DNA of 64,000 nt, from the NCBI RefSeq assembly GCF_000739935.1, contig NZ_BBJU01000027.1, positions 62,001 through 126,000 of the forward strand, read 5' to 3'. Within the stretch, counting starts at the first letter, position 1; each line of letters opens with the position of its first letter. Below, one piece after another: positions 25,287 through 34,920 of the stretch. Under the pieces are notes generated by a model that was not told the origin of the DNA, searched no databases, and worked only from the letters and a program-made list of their open reading frames with translations. The DNA comes from Agrobacterium rubi TR3 = NBRC 13261. Its GTDB lineage: Bacteria > Pseudomonadota > Alphaproteobacteria > Rhizobiales > Rhizobiaceae. A program made the position numbers and the translations under genes.

Positions 25287-26213
25287 ATGAAACATTTCCT
25301 CATCAAACGGCTGGGCGAAGCTTTGGTCGTGGTTTTCGGTGTCACGACACTCATCTTCTTTCTTCAGCGTCTGACAGGCGACCCGACCTTCCTGCTGGTA
25401 CCCGAAACGGCATCGCTTCAGGATATTGAAGCGATGCGGCGTTCCCTCGGCTTCGACCGGCCGCTTCTCGTTCAGTATGCTTCCTTTCTTCTCGATCTGA
25501 TGCGGTTCGATTTCGGGCGGTCGATCATTCAGAACGTCCCGGTTGTCGATATCATCACGTCGAGACTGCCTTACACATTGATGCTCGCCGGTGGCGCACT
25601 CTTCGTGGCCTGCGGCATCGGTATTCCGGTCGGAATCTTTCTGGCGCTGTTTCACCGCAATCCGGTCAGCGTGTTTCTGGCTGGCTTTGTGCTGGCCGCC
25701 CAAAGCCTTCCGACATTCTGGAGCGGTATTCTGCTTATCATGTTTTTTGCCGTAAAATTGGGATGGCTGCCGCCGTCATCGGCAGGTGGTTTCGAACACC
25801 TGATTTTGCCCTCCATTGCCCTGGGGCTGATTAGCATGGCGACGTTTGCTCGTGTCACGCGCACGGCCCTGATCGATGAGCTTTCCAAGGACTATGTCAG
25901 GACAGCACGCGCCCGCGGCGTGCCAATGGGGCGTCTGGTGGTCAAACACCTTTTGAGAAACGCATCCATACCCGTCATCACCGTCGCCGCACTCGAAATC
26001 TCCAATCTTCTTGCAGGTGCCGTGATCGTGGAAACGGTGTTTGCATGGCCGGGCCTCGGACAGCTGACGGTGCAGTCGATCATCTCCCGAGATTTTCTGG
26101 TCGTGCAGGGCGTCGTCATCATGGGGGCTTTCGTGACCATCGCGCTGAACATCCTTGCAGACGTTCTCTATAGCGTTGTCGATCCGCGCATCAGACTGGA
26201 AATCAAGCGATGA
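25287..26213 (+). CDS. ABC permease, DppB/OppB type
   Basis: 308 aa, inner membrane. N-terminus MKHFLIKRLGEALVVVFGVTTLIFFLQRLTGDP is typical of DppB, and the EAA loop reads KDYVRTARARGVPMGRLVVKHLLRNA. Six helices are predicted by eye. It ends DPRIRLEIKR and overlaps the DppC-type gene by four bases. Confidence 0.94.
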   Translation: MKHFLIKRLGEALVVVFGVTTLIFFLQRLTGDPTFLLVPETASLQDIEAMRRSLGFDRPLLVQYASFLLDLMRFDFGRSIIQNVPVVDIITSRLPYTLMLAGGALFVACGIGIPVGIFLALFHRNPVSVFLAGFVLAAQSLPTFWSGILLIMFFAVKLGWLPPSSAGGFEHLILPSIALGLISMATFARVTRTALIDELSKDYVRTARARGVPMGRLVVKHLLRNASIPVITVAALEISNLLAGAVIVETVFAWPGLGQLTVQSIISRDFLVVQGVVIMGAFVTIALNILADVLYSVVDPRIRLEIKR

Positions 26214-27079
26214 GCGGCGCAGTATCGGCGGCATTTCCGCGCACAAACCCCAGGCGTCTGCGTCGCAATCTCAAGGCGCTGCCATTCATCATCATCATGG
26301 CGCTGTTCGTGCTGGCTGCCATCTTCGCACCCCTCATTGCGCCCTATGATCCCAACACGCAAAATCTTCTGGGGCGACTGAAAGTCCCGGGCACAACCGC
26401 ACGCAACGTATTTTACGCACTGGGCAGCGACGAGCTTGGCCGTGATCTTTTGAGCCGCCTGATATATGGCGCACGCGTGTCGCTCTTCGTTGCGTTCTCT
26501 TCTGTCATTCTCTCCGGTATCGTTGGCACTGCACTTGGAATGATCGCTGGTTACGCCCGTGGCGTGGTCGAGACGGTCATCATGCGCCTTACCGACATCT
26601 TCCTTTCTATCCCAGCCATCCTGCTGGCCATCATCACCGTCGCGATCCTCGGTCCCGGCCTCGTCAATGTCGTGATCGTTCTCGCGCTGACCCGGTGGCC
26701 CCGCTATGCACGCGTTGCCTACGGCCAGACGTTGTCCGTCGCCAATATGCCTTATGTTCGGCTATCGCGCTTCATGGGTGCCGGTACGCTGCACGTTCTT
26801 CTGCGCCATGTCCTGCCAAACATCATGGGCGCGCTGATCGTTGTCGCAACGCTGGAGTTTGGCCTCATGGTGCTGTTCGAGGCGGGGCTTTCTTTCCTTG
26901 GGCTGGGCGTCCAGCCACCCACCGCCAGCTGGGGCGCGATGCTGAGCGTGGGGCGCAATTATGTGGCCACCGCCTGGTGGATCGCGACCTTCCCCGGCAT
27001 CTGTCTGTTTCTTCTCGTCCTTTCCGTCAACATGCTCGGGGACCAGCTTCGTGATCGCTTCGACCCCAAAATGAGGTAG
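26210..27079 (+). CDS. ABC permease, DppC/OppC type
   Basis: 289 aa. Family marks: APYDPNTQNLLGRL, YALGSDELGRDLLSRLIYGARVSL at the first periplasmic segment, an EAA loop (VRLSRFMGAGTLHVLLRHVLPNI) and GAMLSVGRNYVATAWWIATFPGI near the end. It pairs with the DppB-type permease to form the channel. The SDR gene follows after 5 bases. Confidence 0.94.
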   Translation: MSGAVSAAFPRTNPRRLRRNLKALPFIIIMALFVLAAIFAPLIAPYDPNTQNLLGRLKVPGTTARNVFYALGSDELGRDLLSRLIYGARVSLFVAFSSVILSGIVGTALGMIAGYARGVVETVIMRLTDIFLSIPAILLAIITVAILGPGLVNVVIVLALTRWPRYARVAYGQTLSVANMPYVRLSRFMGAGTLHVLLRHVLPNIMGALIVVATLEFGLMVLFEAGLSFLGLGVQPPTASWGAMLSVGRNYVATAWWIATFPGICLFLLVLSVNMLGDQLRDRFDPKMR

Positions 27080-27084
27080 TTCTT

Positions 27085-27870
27085 ATGAGTAACGATTTTT
27101 CCGGTAAACGGATCGTTGTAACAGGTGCGTGCGGCGTTATCGGTCAATGGATTGTCGAGGCGCTCCATTCAGCAGGTGCGCATCTCTGTATCACCGATGC
27201 CCGAACGGCGGAACTCGATGCGCTTGCGGCGCGGCTGAGCCTTTCGGAACAATCTTTCGTTCACACCTGCGATCTCACTGATGCGAAGTCCATTCAGGGG
27301 CTTGTGGACGCTGTCGGAAACAAGTGGGGCGCCCCGGATGTCGTCGTGAACAATGCCGGCATCTACCCAAGCGGCTTCCTTCTGGATATCGATGTCGCCG
27401 AGTGGGACCAGATCTTCGACATCAATCTGCGCGCTCCCTTTGCGATTACGCGAGGCATGGCTCTTTTGATGATCAGGGAGAAGGTGCGTGGCAATATCGT
27501 CAACATCTCCTCTGGTGCAGCCCGCAAGATGCGTCGCACCGTCGTACCGTATTGCGTATCGAAGACAGCGCTCGATCGCTTGACCAAAGGGTTCTCTCTC
27601 GAGCTTGCGGAATATGGCATCCGCGTGAATGCGCTTGAGCCCGGCTTTGCAGCGGGAAGTGTCGTCAGCCAGCTCACCGATGACCACATCAATACGGTTA
27701 CGAACACCATCCCGCTGGGCAGGGCATCGTCCGCAAAGGATGTCACCGACGCCCTGTTTTACCTCGCAGGCGACAACGCAGGTTACGTGACCGGCGCGAC
27801 GCTCACCGTCGATGGAGGCAATTCCGCAGGGGTTATGACGGTCTTTCAGGACAAGAGGAGCGCTCTTTGA
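27085..27870 (+). CDS. Short-chain dehydrogenase/reductase (SDR)
   Basis: 261 aa, NAD(P)-dependent, cytoplasmic. Cofactor motif VTGACGVIG (residues 11-19), NNAGIY, catalytic Ser in NISSGAA, and YCVSK with Tyr and Lys. The end GYVTGATLTVDGG is typical of the classical family. Within the operon it probably oxidises or reduces a hydroxyl/keto group of the imported compound; the substrate is unknown. Its stop overlaps the TTG start of the deacetylase gene. Confidence 0.9.
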   Translation: MSNDFSGKRIVVTGACGVIGQWIVEALHSAGAHLCITDARTAELDALAARLSLSEQSFVHTCDLTDAKSIQGLVDAVGNKWGAPDVVVNNAGIYPSGFLLDIDVAEWDQIFDINLRAPFAITRGMALLMIREKVRGNIVNISSGAARKMRRTVVPYCVSKTALDRLTKGFSLELAEYGIRVNALEPGFAAGSVVSQLTDDHINTVTNTIPLGRASSAKDVTDALFYLAGDNAGYVTGATLTVDGGNSAGVMTVFQDKRSAL

Positions 27871-28769
27871 CACCGCGTTTGAAGACTTCAGGCCCATGGC
27901 CCGACTATCAATGGCCTGACGGCAAGAAAAGTGCCTTCTCATTTTCGGTCGATGTCGATGCCGATTCACCGTGGCTCTGGCAGAACCGGGACGATGCGTC
28001 TTCGCGATTTCTGGGTCAGCTAGAGCAAAGACGATACGGTCCGCGTGTCGGTATCTGGCGTATTCTCGACCTTTTGGATCGATATGGCATCAAAGGCAGT
28101 TTTTTCGTGCCGGGTTCTGTCGCAGAGTTCTATCCAGAGCTATTGCCAGTCATGGTCGAACGCGGCCATGAGATCGGCCTGCATGGTTACTTCCATGAAA
28201 TCGTCGCGCAGACGAGCGATGACGAATTCTCCGAGGCGCTTGAACGGTCACTTGAGATTTTCCGTAGCCAAACGGGGATAAAACCGGCTGGCTTTCGCTC
28301 ACCCGCGTGGGAAGTGACGCCACATATGCTGGCGGAGATCAAGCGCCACGGGCTGTATGATACGTCCCTGTCGGGTTTTGATCACCCTTACGTCATAGAA
28401 GATGTCGTCGAGATTCCGGTGCAATGGGCAATCGATGACGCCATCTATTTCAAATTTCTGGGCGGCGGAGCCGACCACTGGCCACCGGCATCGCCCCAAG
28501 CCGTTTTCGAAATATGGCGTGACGAGTGGCAAAACCTGCACCATTACGGTGGCATGCTGATGCTGACCATCCATGACTGGATTTCCGGAAGGGCGCATCG
28601 CATCCATCTCCTTGAGCAACTGCTCGACCTCGTCACGCAGGAAAAAGACGTGTGGGTCGCCACCGTCGGAGACATTGCCAGACATCATCTGAACTCGCCC
28701 AATCACGACAGATTTCGTGTCGATGCCGAAATACCGGCGGGTTTCAACACCCGCACGAACATGGAATAG
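27867..28769 (+). CDS. Polysaccharide-deacetylase (NodB-fold) hydrolase
   Basis: 300 aa, no signal peptide, so cytoplasmic. The TTG start is supported by GAGGAG 6-7 bases upstream. NodB motifs: SVDVDAD (Asp pair), HEIGLHGYFHE (two metal His), FRSPAWE (Arg), and LTIHDWISG with the last His. It resembles the cytoplasmic PgdA/PuuE branch, which acts on small amides or imides rather than on polymers. A deacylase for an N-acyl group on the imported substrate is an inference from context. Confidence 0.88.
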   Translation: MTPRLKTSGPWPDYQWPDGKKSAFSFSVDVDADSPWLWQNRDDASSRFLGQLEQRRYGPRVGIWRILDLLDRYGIKGSFFVPGSVAEFYPELLPVMVERGHEIGLHGYFHEIVAQTSDDEFSEALERSLEIFRSQTGIKPAGFRSPAWEVTPHMLAEIKRHGLYDTSLSGFDHPYVIEDVVEIPVQWAIDDAIYFKFLGGGADHWPPASPQAVFEIWRDEWQNLHHYGGMLMLTIHDWISGRAHRIHLLEQLLDLVTQEKDVWVATVGDIARHHLNSPNHDRFRVDAEIPAGFNTRTNME

Positions 28770-28773
28770 CCTT

Positions 28774-30339
28774 ATGCAGACCTGGACAATACAGAAGCCT
28801 TCCGTCGAAAGCCGCACCGGCATCGTTTCGGCCCAGAACCGCTTCGCGGCGGAAGCCGGGGCGAATGTTCTGGCAAAAGGCGGAAACGCCATGGATGCTG
28901 CAGTCGTTACTGGCCTTGTCCTGAGCATCGTGGAGCCTTGGCTTTCGGGCATCGGCGGTGGCGGATTTCTGCTCCATGCGGACGTAAAAACGGGCGACGT
29001 CCATGGTCTAGATTTCGGCGTGAAATCATCGCGCAGACTGAACCCGGAGAGCTATCCGATCACTGGCGACCAAGGCGGTGACTGGTTCAATTGGCCGGGT
29101 GTGAAAGACGACCGCAACCTCATCGGTTACTCATCCATCTGCGTCCCGGGAACCATTGCAGGCTTTTCCGAAGCACTCCGGCGCTTTGGGACATTGAGCT
29201 GGGCCGAGGCACTCGCGCCTGCCATAGAGCACGCCGAGCGCGGTCTGCTGATGGACTGGTATTCCTGTTTCTGTATCGCGACCGAGTGGGCAACGTTGTC
29301 GACGTTCCCGACGACCTCTGATCTCTTCATGGAGAATGGAAAACCGCCCCGCACTTCGGACCGTGCCGCAGACGTCTATCGTCCCATGAACACAAAAGCG
29401 AAGGTTCTGAGGCGGCTGGCAGAAGTGGGTGCGCGTGACTTTTATGAAGGCGATATCGCCAAAAGTCTGGTGCGTGACCTGAACGCGGGTGGCTCGCCCA
29501 TCGATCTGGAAGATCTCGCCTCCTATCAGCCGCGCTGGGTCGAACCCAGGACGATGGATTACCGTGGGGTCGAAATCAATGTGATGCCGGGATTAAGCGG
29601 CGGGCCGAGCTTTATCGACGCGATGGAGTTGCTTGCGAATTCTCTTTCGGCTCAGGCAACGCCGGATGCGACCTCAGCCGTTGCCTATGCCACCGCGGCA
29701 CGCACGTCCTATCGGAAACGGCTGACCACGATGGGACAGGCGGCGACACCAGATAGTGATTGCACCAGCCATATCAGCGTGGTCGATGCCCATGGCAACA
29801 TGGTCTCACTGACAAACACGCTCCTGTCCCGGTTCGGATCGAAGGTCGCCTTGCCGGAAACCGGCTTTTTGATGAACAACGGCATGATGTGGTTCGATCC
29901 GCGTCCAGGTTACCCGAACTCCATCGCTGCGGGGGTGAAGCCGCTTGCCAATATGTGTCCTCTCTTGCTGCGCAAGGAGGGGAAGCCGTTCATGGCCATC
30001 GGTGCGGCCGGTGGGCGCCAGATTTTCCCAGCACTGACGCAGCTTGTGTCCTTTGTTGTCGATTTCGGGTTGACGCTTGAGGACGCATTTCATCGCCCCC
30101 GCATCGACAGCAGTACGCCGACGATCAAGATCGACCAGCGCGATGCGGACGACATCGCCGCTGCCGTATCTGAACACTATCCAGTGGAGATTGTCGACAA
30201 CGCGCTCTACCCGGTCAATTTTGCGATCCCGTCGGCCGTGATGATAAGAAGCGACGGCATGCGTGTCGGCCAGGCGCACCCCTACAGCCCCTGGGCCCAT
30301 GTGGCGGCTGAGGGCAATACCGGCAAAGAGGCAACGTGA
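28774..30339 (+). CDS. Gamma-glutamyltransferase/hydrolase
   Basis: 521 aa from ATG 28774; no signal peptide is seen, unlike many periplasmic Ggt enzymes. Conserved: NRFAAEAGANVLAKGGNAMDAAVVTGLVLSIVEP, SGIGGGGFLL and GTIAGFSEAL. The autoprocessing nucleophile appears to be Thr331 in CTSHISVVD (family TTHxS). The small subunit carries NTLLSRFGS, GFLMNNGMMWFDP and AAGGRQIFP. It would cleave gamma-glutamyl bonds such as those in glutathione. The neighbouring dipeptide-type ABC genes fit import of a gamma-glutamyl substrate. Confidence 0.93.
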   Translation: MQTWTIQKPSVESRTGIVSAQNRFAAEAGANVLAKGGNAMDAAVVTGLVLSIVEPWLSGIGGGGFLLHADVKTGDVHGLDFGVKSSRRLNPESYPITGDQGGDWFNWPGVKDDRNLIGYSSICVPGTIAGFSEALRRFGTLSWAEALAPAIEHAERGLLMDWYSCFCIATEWATLSTFPTTSDLFMENGKPPRTSDRAADVYRPMNTKAKVLRRLAEVGARDFYEGDIAKSLVRDLNAGGSPIDLEDLASYQPRWVEPRTMDYRGVEINVMPGLSGGPSFIDAMELLANSLSAQATPDATSAVAYATAARTSYRKRLTTMGQAATPDSDCTSHISVVDAHGNMVSLTNTLLSRFGSKVALPETGFLMNNGMMWFDPRPGYPNSIAAGVKPLANMCPLLLRKEGKPFMAIGAAGGRQIFPALTQLVSFVVDFGLTLEDAFHRPRIDSSTPTIKIDQRDADDIAAAVSEHYPVEIVDNALYPVNFAIPSAVMIRSDGMRVGQAHPYSPWAHVAAEGNTGKEAT

Positions 30340-31337
30340 TGGTTGGGCAATCGGCGCCATTGTTACATGTGGAAGGGCTGCGCGTCAGCATCGATGGCGC
30401 AACGATCGTCGATGGGATCGACCTTTCGATCAAGCAGGGCGAAATACTGGCCATCGTTGGTGAAAGTGGTTGCGGCAAGAGCATGACAGCGCTGTCCATC
30501 CTGGGTCTGTTGCCTGATGCGGCAAAAATGCAGGGCGATTTGCGTATCGCCGATAGGGATGTGGGCAATCTTCGTCCGAAAGAGCGACGGGCATTTCGCA
30601 GCGCAAATATGTCCGTCATCTTTCAGGAGCCGATTGCCGCGCTCAATCCTCTGATGCCTGTCGGTGACCAGATTGCCGAAGCGCTCATTCTCAATCGCGG
30701 AACGGGCAAGGCCGAGGCCAAAGAGACGGCCATCGAGATCATGCGCCGCGTCGGCATTTCTGACCCGGAACGTCGCTACAGCCAGTACGCCTTCGAGCTC
30801 TCCGGCGGCATGTGTCAGCGTGTTTCGATTGCGGCAGCGCTGATCTCCAAGCCGAAACTTCTGATTGCCGACGAGCCGACGACGGCGCTCGATGTCACCA
30901 TCCAAGCGTCCATCCTCGACCTCATGAAGAGCCTCCGACAGGAGACCGGCATGTCCATCTTGCTGATTACCCACGACATGGGCGTCGTCGCCGAGATGGC
31001 TGACCGCGTGGCCGTTATGTATGCGGGCAGAATTGTGGAGACAGGTTTGGTGGACGACGTGTTTGCCGCGCCAGCGCATCCCTACACAAAACTTCTGCTG
31101 ACGACGATCCCCAAGCTTTCGGGAGAACGCAAAACAGAACTCAATACCATAAAAGGCACTGTTCCCGATGTCGGCAGCTGGCCTGCTGGCTGTCGTTTCC
31201 GCAATCGCTGCCCATTGAGCGATGCGGCATGCGAAACACAGCCAGCCACCGAACCTGCGCCGAATAGCAACTCCGTCGGCGAAGACGCTCACCTGCGTGA
31301 ATGTTGGCACGCTGAAAGAACGGTGGAACTGGCATGA
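30339..31337 (+). CDS. ABC transporter ATPase, DppD type
   Basis: 332 aa. The ATG at 30339 overlaps the Ggt stop (TGATG); a GTG one codon upstream is the alternative. Walker A GESGCGKS, signature LSGGMCQRVSIAAAL, Walker B LLIADEPTTALD, and the oligopeptide-transporter C-terminal extension with a cysteine cluster (CRFRNRCPLSDAACETQ) that in relatives can hold an iron-sulfur cluster. Works as a heterodimer with the DppF-type protein. Confidence 0.94.
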   Translation: MVGQSAPLLHVEGLRVSIDGATIVDGIDLSIKQGEILAIVGESGCGKSMTALSILGLLPDAAKMQGDLRIADRDVGNLRPKERRAFRSANMSVIFQEPIAALNPLMPVGDQIAEALILNRGTGKAEAKETAIEIMRRVGISDPERRYSQYAFELSGGMCQRVSIAAALISKPKLLIADEPTTALDVTIQASILDLMKSLRQETGMSILLITHDMGVVAEMADRVAVMYAGRIVETGLVDDVFAAPAHPYTKLLLTTIPKLSGERKTELNTIKGTVPDVGSWPAGCRFRNRCPLSDAACETQPATEPAPNSNSVGEDAHLRECWHAERTVELA

Positions 31338-32311
31338 CGTCACCCATTCTCTCCGTAAAAGACCTCAAGATACATTTCAATGTCAGCCAACCGGCTGCAT
31401 CCGGCGGACGCGCTGTCCTCAAGGCCGTGGATGGCATCTCGATGGACATCGAGCGAGGCAAAACGCTTGCGCTTGTAGGCGAAAGCGGTTGTGGAAAGTC
31501 CACGACCGGCTACGGAATTCTGGGTCTTGCACCCGTCACCAGTGGCGAAATTCACTTTGATGGCAAGCCTCTGAACTCCATGCAGGCCAAAGCGCGCCAC
31601 GAGCTCATTTCAAACGAGATGCAAATCGTTTTTCAAGATCCGAGTGCCGCGCTCAATCCAAGAATGTCGATTGCCGACAGCATCGGCGAGCCGCTGAAAA
31701 TCCGTGGCTGGTCGCGCCCGGATCGCACCAAGCGCGTAGCCGAACTCATGGAGATGGTCGGTCTTTCAGCCATGCAGGCCAACCGTTTCCCCAACGAAAT
31801 ATCGGGTGGCCAAAGGCAACGGGTGGTTATTGCGCGGGCACTTGCTCTATCGCCCAAGCTAATCGTTTGTGACGAGCCCGTATCGGCTCTGGACGTCTCG
31901 ATACGGTCGCAGGTCCTGAACATCCTGATGAAACTGCAACGAGAGCTGAACTTGAGCTATCTGTTCATTTCCCATGACTTGTCGGTCGTTCGGCATATCG
32001 CCGACGAGGTGGTCGTCATGTATCTCGGCACCATTGTCGAACGCGGCAGGACGGATGATGTGTATGGTGCACCACGCCATCCCTACACCGAAGCGTTGCT
32101 ATCGGCCATTCCGCTGGCAGATCCGGTGGCGCAAAGAGCGCGCAGGAAGATCGTCCTGTCTGGTGAAATTCCAAGCCCGCTCGCCGCGCCATCTGGTTGC
32201 CCCTTTGTCACGCGCTGTCCGATCAAAGTGGAACGATGTTATACAGATCGGCCCCGACTTGAGCCGACGACCAGCGGAACAGATGTCGCTTGCCACGAGC
32301 GACGCGGATAG
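31334..32311 (+). CDS. ABC transporter ATPase, DppF type
   Basis: 325 aa. Overlaps the preceding gene by four bases. Walker A GESGCGKS, QIVFQDPSAALNPRMSI, signature ISGGQRQRVVIARAL, Walker B LIVCDEPVSALDVS, and the C-terminal motif GCPFVTRCPIKVERC. It completes the importer together with the two permeases and two binding proteins. Confidence 0.94.
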   Translation: MTSPILSVKDLKIHFNVSQPAASGGRAVLKAVDGISMDIERGKTLALVGESGCGKSTTGYGILGLAPVTSGEIHFDGKPLNSMQAKARHELISNEMQIVFQDPSAALNPRMSIADSIGEPLKIRGWSRPDRTKRVAELMEMVGLSAMQANRFPNEISGGQRQRVVIARALALSPKLIVCDEPVSALDVSIRSQVLNILMKLQRELNLSYLFISHDLSVVRHIADEVVVMYLGTIVERGRTDDVYGAPRHPYTEALLSAIPLADPVAQRARRKIVLSGEIPSPLAAPSGCPFVTRCPIKVERCYTDRPRLEPTTSGTDVACHERRG

Positions 32312-32329
32312 CTTGAAGGAACGGAGTGC

Positions 32330-33496
32330 ATGTCAATCATCGATCACATTACGGGGCTTCTTCCCGACCTTATCGCCATCCGTCACGATCTCCACGCGAA
32401 CCCGGAGATCGGTTTTGAAGAAGAGCGAACGTCAGATGTCGTGGCGACACACTTGCAGGCCATGGGCGTGGAAGTGCATCGGGGTATCGGCAAGACCGGC
32501 GTGGTGGGGTTGCTGAAAAATGGTGAAGGCCCGACGATTGCCTTGCGATCGGACATGGATGCTTTGCCGATGCAGGAATTGACCGATCTTCCCTATCGGT
32601 CGCGCCACGACAATCGCTTTCATGGTTGCGGGCACGATGGACACATGACGATGCTCCTCGGAGCTGCCCGCTACCTTTCAGAAACCCGGAATTTCTCAGG
32701 GACCGTAATGTTTGTGTTCCAACCCGCTGAAGAAGGACTGGGCGGCTCGCGGGCGATGATAGCCGACGGTCTGTTCGAACGTTTCCCATGTGATGAAATC
32801 TATGCGCTTCACAACGCACCTCATCATCCCAAGGGAACGGTTGCAATCTCAAGGGGCCCCGCGATGGCAGGGGCCGACTTCTTCGATATCCGCATCAAGG
32901 GCAAGGGAGGTCACGCAGCTTTGCCCGATACGACGATTGACCCTGTTATTGTCATGAACACGCTGATCCAGTCGCTTCAGACGATCGTCTCGCGAAACGT
33001 CTCGCCTATTTCTTCTGCGGTCATTTCCGTCACCAAAATATCGGCCGGATCTGCTTACAACGTCATTCCAGATGTGGTGGAATTAGGTGGTACGATCAGG
33101 GCGCTAGACGAGGATACTCGCTTGCTGGCTCGCGAGAGGATGCTTCAAACTGCGCGAGGCTGCGAGGAACTTTACGGCATAGAGATTGAGGTCGATATCC
33201 GAGATGTTTTTTCGGTGCTGCACAATCATCCTGTTCAAACACAGGCGCTCATTGATATAGCAGGTTCGCTGCTGGGAAGCGGTAATGTGAACGCGGAATG
33301 CCCACCCTTCATGGCGAGTGAAGACTTTGCCGACATGTTGAAAATCGTTCCGGGCGCTTATTATTTCATTGGCCAGGAAAATGGCGCTCCGCTGCACAAT
33401 CCAGCTTACAAATTTGACGATGACATAATTCCAGTCGGCGCGGCCCTTCTTGCTTCGATCGCGCAGACCAGAATTTTATGCGCTGGTGACAACTAG
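32330..33496 (+). CDS. M20-family amidohydrolase (hippurate/IAA-amino-acid hydrolase type)
   Basis: 388 aa, cytoplasmic. Metal-site motifs: RSDMDALPMQE, HGCGHDGHMTMLLGAA, PAEEGLGGSRAMI, ALHNAPH and a final HNPAYKFDDDIIPVG. It hydrolyses an amide bond in N-acyl amino acids or related conjugates. GGAG lies 3 bases before the ATG. Last gene of the operon; with the Ggt and deacetylase-fold enzymes it makes three amide-cleaving activities in one locus. Confidence 0.93.
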   Translation: MSIIDHITGLLPDLIAIRHDLHANPEIGFEEERTSDVVATHLQAMGVEVHRGIGKTGVVGLLKNGEGPTIALRSDMDALPMQELTDLPYRSRHDNRFHGCGHDGHMTMLLGAARYLSETRNFSGTVMFVFQPAEEGLGGSRAMIADGLFERFPCDEIYALHNAPHHPKGTVAISRGPAMAGADFFDIRIKGKGGHAALPDTTIDPVIVMNTLIQSLQTIVSRNVSPISSAVISVTKISAGSAYNVIPDVVELGGTIRALDEDTRLLARERMLQTARGCEELYGIEIEVDIRDVFSVLHNHPVQTQALIDIAGSLLGSGNVNAECPPFMASEDFADMLKIVPGAYYFIGQENGAPLHNPAYKFDDDIIPVGAALLASIAQTRILCAGDN

Positions 33497-33771
33497 TATT
33501 AAGTGCATGTTCGTATAACGCGAGGGTGCCGTGGGTTGATGTTCTTTCAAGGTGTCTAAAAAATCCTTTTTTCACAATGAGTTACAAAGGTCCTACATCC
33601 GGTGCACTTGTGTCGCTTCGAAATGCGGCTCGAGGCAAACCTGATTTCAGCGACTATGAGAGCGAGTGAAGCGGATGTGCTGTAAATGTGGCCCGGAAAT
33701 AGCAAGAGCCTTTGGTCGTCAATCTTACCCTTCCGTGTGAAGCAGGCACTCGCACAAAGGCGGGCATGTTC
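33497..33771. other. Intergenic region between converging operons
   Basis: 275 bases between the M20 and SsuD-like stop codons. No hairpin with a T-run is obvious; a run of T follows AAAAAATCC near 33557. Confidence 0.35.
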
Positions 33772-34878
33772 TCATAATCTATGAACAGGATTATGCGATT
33801 GCAAAGCAGATGCTTTCAGCAGCGGTAAAAGCTGTGTTCCCTGGCGCTTGAGTTCCTGGAGATAGGGCGTGTCCGAAAGAATGAAATGCGTGATGCCGAG
33901 ATCGCGGTATTTGCTCAGGGATTGCGCCAAATCCTCTGCCGAGCCGACTAGCCATGTTGTGCCCGCGCCGCCGCCGCCGAATTTTCCGGGTGCAGTGTAG
34001 AGGTTGTCATCGAGCACGTCGCCTTTTGCCTGCAGTTCAAGCAGCCGCCTTTGCCCCACAGCCACCTCACGCTTGTGGTCGTGCCAGTTATCGCCGCCAT
34101 TCTTGGCCATAGCAGCCACCTTTGCCTCGGCATCTCGCCAAGCCTCCTCCGTAGTGTCCCGCACCAGCGTGGTAATGCGAAGACCAAATTCCAGCGGTGG
34201 TAGATCGCGGTCGAGCGTCTTGCTCAAAGCTTTTAGACGTTCGATGCGCTCCTCCACATCCTCCAGCGGTTCGCCCCAGAACAGCTGCACATCCGCTTCC
34301 GTTGCAGAAACCTGTTCCGCTGCTTGCGATGCCCCACCGAAATACAGCTTTGGATGCGGCCGGTCCACCGTTGCCTTGATCCCCGGCTGCACGGTCGAGT
34401 TTTTCACCTTGAAATGCTTGCCCTCAAAGGTCACGGCGTCTTCAGTCCACAGCCGTCGCACGAGCCGCATGAATTCCTTGGTTCGAGCGTAGCGATGGGT
34501 GCTGTCACCTTCTTGATCTCCATAGGCTGCTAGATCGTCCTTGCCGGACACGATGTTGACGCGGATGCGCTGACTACTCAGGTGATCGAGCGTGGCAGTG
34601 GCCGAGGCAAAGTTGGCAGGCTTCCAGTAGCCGGGACGTACGGCGATCAGCGGCTCGAACGTCTTCGTACGGGCGGTAATGGATGCCGCGACGGTGAAGG
34701 TATCCGGCCGGCCCCAGCCCGTGCCGATCAGTGCGCCGGTCCAGCCATTGTCCTCCAGCGCGGAGGCATTCGCGGTCAAGGCATCAAGACTGTTGTGCCC
34801 TTCGGCGGCGGTGTCGCCGCGATGGCCTGCCTTTACGTCGTTCGGGATATACCAGAGAAATTCGCTCTTGCTGTTCAT
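33772..34878 (-). CDS. ssuD: FMNH2-dependent alkanesulfonate monooxygenase (SsuD-like)
   Basis: 368 aa luciferase-fold (LLM) enzyme that cleaves C-S bonds of sulfonates to sulfite with reduced flavin. EFLWYIPN at the start, GTGWGRPDTF, AVRPGYWKPANFASATATLDHLSSQRIRVNIVSG and YARTKEFMRLVRRLW match SsuD, as does the late PLLKASAL segment. It is the last gene of the ssu set and lies 42 bases after the permease stop. The flavin reductase partner (SsuE) is not in the window. Confidence 0.92.
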   Translation of the reverse strand: MNSKSEFLWYIPNDVKAGHRGDTAAEGHNSLDALTANASALEDNGWTGALIGTGWGRPDTFTVAASITARTKTFEPLIAVRPGYWKPANFASATATLDHLSSQRIRVNIVSGKDDLAAYGDQEGDSTHRYARTKEFMRLVRRLWTEDAVTFEGKHFKVKNSTVQPGIKATVDRPHPKLYFGGASQAAEQVSATEADVQLFWGEPLEDVEERIERLKALSKTLDRDLPPLEFGLRITTLVRDTTEEAWRDAEAKVAAMAKNGGDNWHDHKREVAVGQRRLLELQAKGDVLDDNLYTAPGKFGGGGAGTTWLVGSAEDLAQSLSKYRDLGITHFILSDTPYLQELKRQGTQLLPLLKASALQSHNPVHRL

Positions 34879-34920
34879 TCTGATGCCTGCATCAAAGTAA
34901 TGGGAAGGATGGATTTGAGT

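Noticed and set aside
27169..27969. 266-codon minus-strand open frame
   Set aside because: Antisense to the SDR gene, whose cofactor and catalytic motifs are intact.
30363..31343. 326-codon minus-strand open frame
   Set aside because: Antisense to the DppD-type ATPase, which has all ABC motifs. The minus translation is His/Arg-rich without a domain.
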